Shown here piece by piece: positions 59,929 to 64,000 of a stretch of 64,000 bases of DNA (positions are counted from its first letter, which is position 1; every line of letters begins with the position of its first letter). The translations under genes were made by a program, and so were the position numbers. The notes under the pieces are model-generated. The model saw only the letters and a program-made list of their open reading frames with translations, was not told the origin of the DNA and did no database searches. Source of the stretch: Prinsepia uniflora (Eukaryota; Streptophyta; Magnoliopsida; Rosales; Rosaceae); the NCBI GenBank assembly GCA_032719365.1, contig CM064862.1, positions 81,775,628-81,839,627 of the forward strand, read 5' to 3'.

Positions 59929-61135
59929 TTACTTTTTATGTGCCTAATCTTTTCTCCTTGATGCAGCAAAGATTCCATAGAAATTAGCTCATTATCAATA
60001 CAATCTTGATGCTGAAATTCTGGGCACACCTCTAAATCCCAAGCTATGCTGGTCTTTCCTAGATGTTAAATAAAGTGCTCCTAGAGGCGACCTAGCTGTG
60101 GTTTATGTCATCTCCTTCTTTTATGTTTTTGCCCTTGAAATCTCTCAAGCTTTTATGATCTTGTCTTACTTATTGTTTCTAACATTGAGGACAATGTTCC
60201 GTTTAGGTTTGGGGGTGTGGATTAAAATTTTAATAAAACATCTAGGTTTAGGGTACACGACCTGATTTGCTGTTTTGTTTCAATTATGTTTTTTTGATTT
60301 GTTTTAATATTTGTTATGTTTTTTTTTTTGCTAGTTATAGTACTTTGATTTGTTAATAGGAACTACATGCAGTGTGAACTACCTTTACTAAAAGTCATAC
60401 CATATCCAAAAAGTTCATAATTTTCACTTCACAAATGCCATGCTTTATGTGATTAAATGAACAAAGAAATTGAATTTGAGTGACATTAGAAAAGTAGTGG
60501 AGACTTCCTTGTAAGATCTTTGAGCCTAGTTGTCATTCTTTCCAAGTGATCTATTTGTTTCCGCTCTTAAACACACGTAACTTTTATTCCTAATTGCATG
60601 ATCTCATTATATCTATTTGCATTGATGTTTAAAGAACTATATCATATAGATGTTCTTGATTTGACGTATTGTTTTCCATAAAAGGTGATGTAGGCTATAT
60701 GTGCCTAAGCCTCTAAAGGCTTATTCTTTCCCAATTGCATGCTCCCTAAGCCAACTTTGAAGCCAAACATTGAATCTTTTCTTTCATCACTCAAGTCACA
60801 ACCTACCCAAGTATTCAGCTACTCATTAATGCCATACTCTATAATCCGAGTTTGTGTTGAGATTGCATTAAAGGAGAGTCATGGTAAGAATGAAATTTGG
60901 AAAGAAAGTCATGCCCAATGCCATTCAAAGTTCAAGTTGCAATAAGTGATAAGCCAATTAGAAGTAAAAGGAAGTCATTGCATGATTTTAGTTCAAAGAA
61001 AAGAAAAGAAAGGGAAGAAAAAGTATTTTTCAAAACCCAAAAAAAAAAAAAAAAGATTGAAAAAAAAAGAGAAAAAAAAAAGGAAAAACAATGTGAAAAA
61101 CAATGTGAATTGAACCAATTGAGTCAAGAACCTCA
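59929..61135 (+). mobile_element. Remnant of a Ty3/gypsy-type internal region
   Basis: ATTGAGGACAATGTTCCG followed by TTTAGGTTTGGGGGTGTGG (60186-60221) is a phrase common downstream of pol in plant Tat/Athila-type elements. No intact frame remains. The A-rich stretch at 60990-61100 gives a Lys-rich frame that I regard as low-complexity noise. Confidence 0.45.
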
Positions 61136-61139
61136 ACCT

Positions 61140-61960
61140 TACCATCACGAAGGCACATTGTCGTGGGTCTTAAGAAATGTTCAAAACGGCGCTAGGCGCT
61201 CTCAAGATGACCGTCAAGGGCCTAGTGCCTAGGCTGCTAGGTAGACGCCTAGTCGGTTTTGTTTTTTTTTTTTAAGGCGAAATTTAATAAATGAATGAGC
61301 ATATACATAAAGACTTATATACTTTATAAAGAGTATATACATACATAAAGAGTAAATACTTCATAAAAAGTATATACTTCATAAAAAACATATACTTCAT
61401 AAAAAGTATATACATGTTCAAAATGAAAGTTTCATAAAGAGTATAGACTTCGTAAAGAGCATATACATACATACATTACATGAACAACCTCTAAGTCTCT
61501 AACTCTTCTTCCCCATCTTCTTCTAATAATTTTTCCATATCAGACTCAAACTCATAAACATCTTCATTTTCCTCATCTTGGATGTCCTCATTGGATTCCA
61601 AAATTTCTTCATTAAACTCTCTTATTTCATCACCGAGCGCTGGGTCAACTTCATCAATATCACCACCATGAACAATCCATTTTTAAGCATTACTAGCTTC
61701 ACTAGAAATTAGTTCATCTATGTCTTTCTCTCCCCCTCGTTTTTTCTTATTGATGATCTTAGCATTAAATTGGACATAGACTAGATTGTTCAATCATGTT
61801 GCATCTAGTCTATTCCTTTTCTTTGTATGGTTCTATGTTGATAAAAGTTTGAAAACTATTAGAAAACATTGAATTGTAAGTACATACCAACTAATAAGTG
61901 AGCTTGAGCATATTAAATACATGCTCTTAGACCTTAATCCTTAACTACTTACTTACCCCC
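61140..61960 (-). pseudogene. hAT transposase C-terminal remnant
   Basis: Minus-strand translation from about 61840 gives KRNRLDAT-stop-LNNLVYVQFNAKIINK, then KDIDELISSEASNA, a stop, and an acidic tail WIVHGGDIDEVDPALG...EEILESNEDIQDEENEDVYE ending LEEDGEEELET-stop near 61490. The KRNRL...LNNLVYVQFN block is the conserved end of the plant hAT dimerisation domain. At least two in-frame stops show it is dead. Further down, ACGGCGCTAGGCGCTC and GCCTAGTGCCTAGGCTGC (61177-61235) resemble hAT-associated GGCGCCTAGG terminal sequence. Confidence 0.75.
61290..61475. repeat. Tandem CATAAAGAGTATATACTT-like repeats
   Basis: About nine imperfect copies of an 18-21 bp unit (TTCATAAAAAGTATATAC) within the hAT remnant's downstream region. 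Confidence 0.85.
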
Positions 61961-61965
61961 ACAAA

Positions 61966-64000
61966 TGTAACGACCCGTCTCGAAATTCGGGATTAGATTA
62001 GTAACTAATCATCATTAACAGGGTTAATTGGTGATTAGTTAGGCGAAATCGGACGAACGATGCAAAATGACCGTTTTGCCCCTAGTCGTGGATAAAACGT
62101 TGACTTTTTATTCGGACGGTCAAATGGACTTTAACCAATGAACGTAACGTAGTTTGGGACATCATGAGTTCATAGACAGGTGGCACGTTCGATTCCGACG
62201 TTCGTGGTGAAAGTTATGACGTTCGGAAACCCAAGGGCATTTTCATAATTTGGACGGAAAGGGGGAAAATGTTGACTTTTCGACCGGGAGGCCCGATGGC
62301 CGAGGACCAAGGTCCGTTAGGAAGGTCTCGATGCCCCGAGTCCGTAGACAGGCGGCACGCATCGATCGGAGTCTGAATGACCAAATTACGGTTCTGGATG
62401 CGTGAGGGGCATTTTGGTAATTTTCTACACAAGGGTAAAATGGTAATTTGTTTGCTGCACTTTGAGACAACCGTGTATGGACTCTGAAAATTCTCCAAGG
62501 CAGGGCACGGGTATGGTTTGTTTATGCAGCAAATTGGTTGGGCTGTGTGTATTGGATTGTTTATGCGACTAAGTGGATTGATCAAAGCATGGGGGACTTT
62601 TTTTTGCCCTGAGTGGGAGGCAGCCGTCCTCTATGAATGTGTTGAGCAGGGACAGAGAGGGAGTGTCGACCTTGTTCAGTGTGTGATCGAGTGGTACTTG
62701 TGCCTGGACTCGGAGAAGGTGGGGGTGCTGGTATTTGGGTCTGAGGGTGCACAATTTCGGGCTGGTGAATTCAAAACAGTGCGGGTGTCTCTGAGGGAAA
62801 AACAGAGTGGGAGAGCAGGTTGGTCATTCTTCCATTAGAGCAAGTTGGGTGTGAGTTGAGGCCGGGTGAACGAGTGATCAGAGTCGAGTGGTGTGATGTA
62901 GTGGAGTGACTGAGTGAAAATACACCCAGAAACCCGAAAACCGTCCCTGAGAAATTTCAAATTCGAAAACCCAGATTTAGGCCAGCCTAAGTCCAATTAA
63001 GGTTCGAATGAGCTTTCTGGGACCTTCATGAGTCGATCGAAATCAAGAAAGTTGAAATTCGAAGCTCGCGGAGCCATGATCAGACTTGACGAAATTGCAG
63101 AAATCACGAGCTTGTGTTCGTGCAATTGAAGGTCTTACAAAATTGATTTCAAAATCATCCTCAAGGTAAGTCTTTGATGCTCCCTAACCAATTAATTGAA
63201 GGAAAACGATGACGGTTTGTGAACTGGAACGTTGAACCGTGGATAGAACTTGAGGTCCGTTGATTTAGTTTTAGGTCGTGACGAGGGAAATGGATGTCAC
63301 AGACCTTTAATTAAGTTTATTTCGATCCTAATTGAGGGTTCAATTGAGGGAAACTAGTTGATTATCGCAGGGATTTGGCCTGGTCGTCACGTGGGTTAAA
63401 TGACCCGTTTAGCTGCTGGACGGGTAAGGACGATGAACTGTGCAGGGGTACTGTAGCAGGCGCGTGGACTCACGCGCAGCCACTCACGGCGACGTGTGAG
63501 GGCGCGTGGGTCTGATTTTTGAGGTAAGTCCAACATGACTTTTGTCCTACACATTGTAACGAACATTTTAACGTTGGTTTCGAATTTATCGGGCACCGTT
63601 TCGATGTTGTTTCGAGGGTCCGAAGGTTTAGGTTACGTTTTTAATTAACGTTTAGTTTTTGGAAAATTATGGGAAATTAGTATGTTGTTAATTCAGGCCT
63701 TAGTAACCCTGAGAAGTGATTTTGGACAGGATTCGAGTTTCTGAAAAATGCCGGAAATTACGGGAACGCGTGCGGCGCGAAACCGAGCCTTAAGAACGGT
63801 GTGTGAGTGGACGTTGCTTTCAAAATTTAATGCATGCATAAATATTTCTATGATTTCTATTATTTTGATTATGACTTGTGTTGATTTCGATTTCCCGTAT
63901 TTATACGTATTTTTGATATGCACACAAAGTTGCACGTATTTCGAGACTATGGTTTCGCTTGCGTTTTGATGTTGGGTTAACGAATGATTTTATATGATTT
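61966..64000 (+). mobile_element. LTR, plus orientation, running off the window end
   Basis: It starts TGTAACGACCCGTCTCG and matches, on the opposite strand, the solo LTR at 40401-43479. A decayed TGACGT dyad lies near 62143. Candidate splice sites: CTCAAG|GTAAGT at 63166, TTTTGGACAG|G at 63729, middle exon 63730-63802, GTGAGTGGAC at 63803. The RY palindrome ATGCATGCATAA is at about 63830. Whether it is solo or part of a full element is not visible. Confidence 0.88.

Noticed and set aside
60897..61232. Lys/Glu-rich 111-aa frame
   Set aside because: An A-rich low-complexity stretch in transposon debris; no domain.

Overview
The window is plant nuclear DNA, almost certainly from an angiosperm and probably a eudicot. 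It has two intron-containing plant genes with consensus GT-AG introns, and about 85% of the rest is LTR-retrotransposon sequence. The primer-binding sites (PBS) match TGGTATCAGAGC, the initiator-Met tRNA site typical of plant elements. I could not name the species.

Host genes, both on the minus strand in a central island at about 28-38 kb: (1) EBP1/PA2G4-like protein, 9 coding exons between 33736 and 28883, 396 aa; its 2.9 kb fourth intron holds an unusual set of tandem repeats, and its promoter has a TATA box and three telo-box motifs. (2) Mitochondrial succinate/fumarate carrier (SFC1-like), 2 coding exons between 37187 and 35301, 318 aa, with a possible TRIM retrotransposon relic in its only intron.

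Left block (1-28 kb): nested insertions of one superfamily of large-LTR, mostly non-coding elements (LARD-like). An old minus-strand LTR (C: 1-921 plus 17024-18040) was split by element B (922-17023, minus). B's 3' LTR was split by element A (2726 to about 7488, plus, right end lost). B's internal region was split by a solo LTR (8272-11060, plus, target duplication TCTAC). Beside this lies a young intact LARD (18235-27811, minus, target duplication GGTTG) with 3.28/3.29 kb LTRs that differ at only about 25-30 positions by eye, and an internal region with no recognisable gene.

Right block (38-64 kb): a diverged LTR (38.3-40.0 kb); an old solo LTR D (40267-53642) split by a solo LTR (40401-43479, AAATA) and by a full element (44671-52246, CCCAC) that carries a broken gag, a zinc knuckle and a protease stub; an old solo LTR E (54588-59923) split by a solo LTR (56113-59021, CGTGG); remnants of a Ty3/gypsy-type internal region and of a hAT transposase (59.9-61.9 kb); and the start of another LTR (61966 to the window end).

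Most interesting signal: these diverged LTRs share what looks like an exon-intron architecture (two introns, a middle exon of about 68-78 nt). The ends of the second intron carry complementary 10-12 nt motifs and RY-type TGCATGCA palindromes. The LTRs also share a TGACGT-N8-ACGTCA dyad, and several share a hairpin whose arms differ between families but still pair. This suggests a spliced leader RNA and conserved cis elements in a non-autonomous family.
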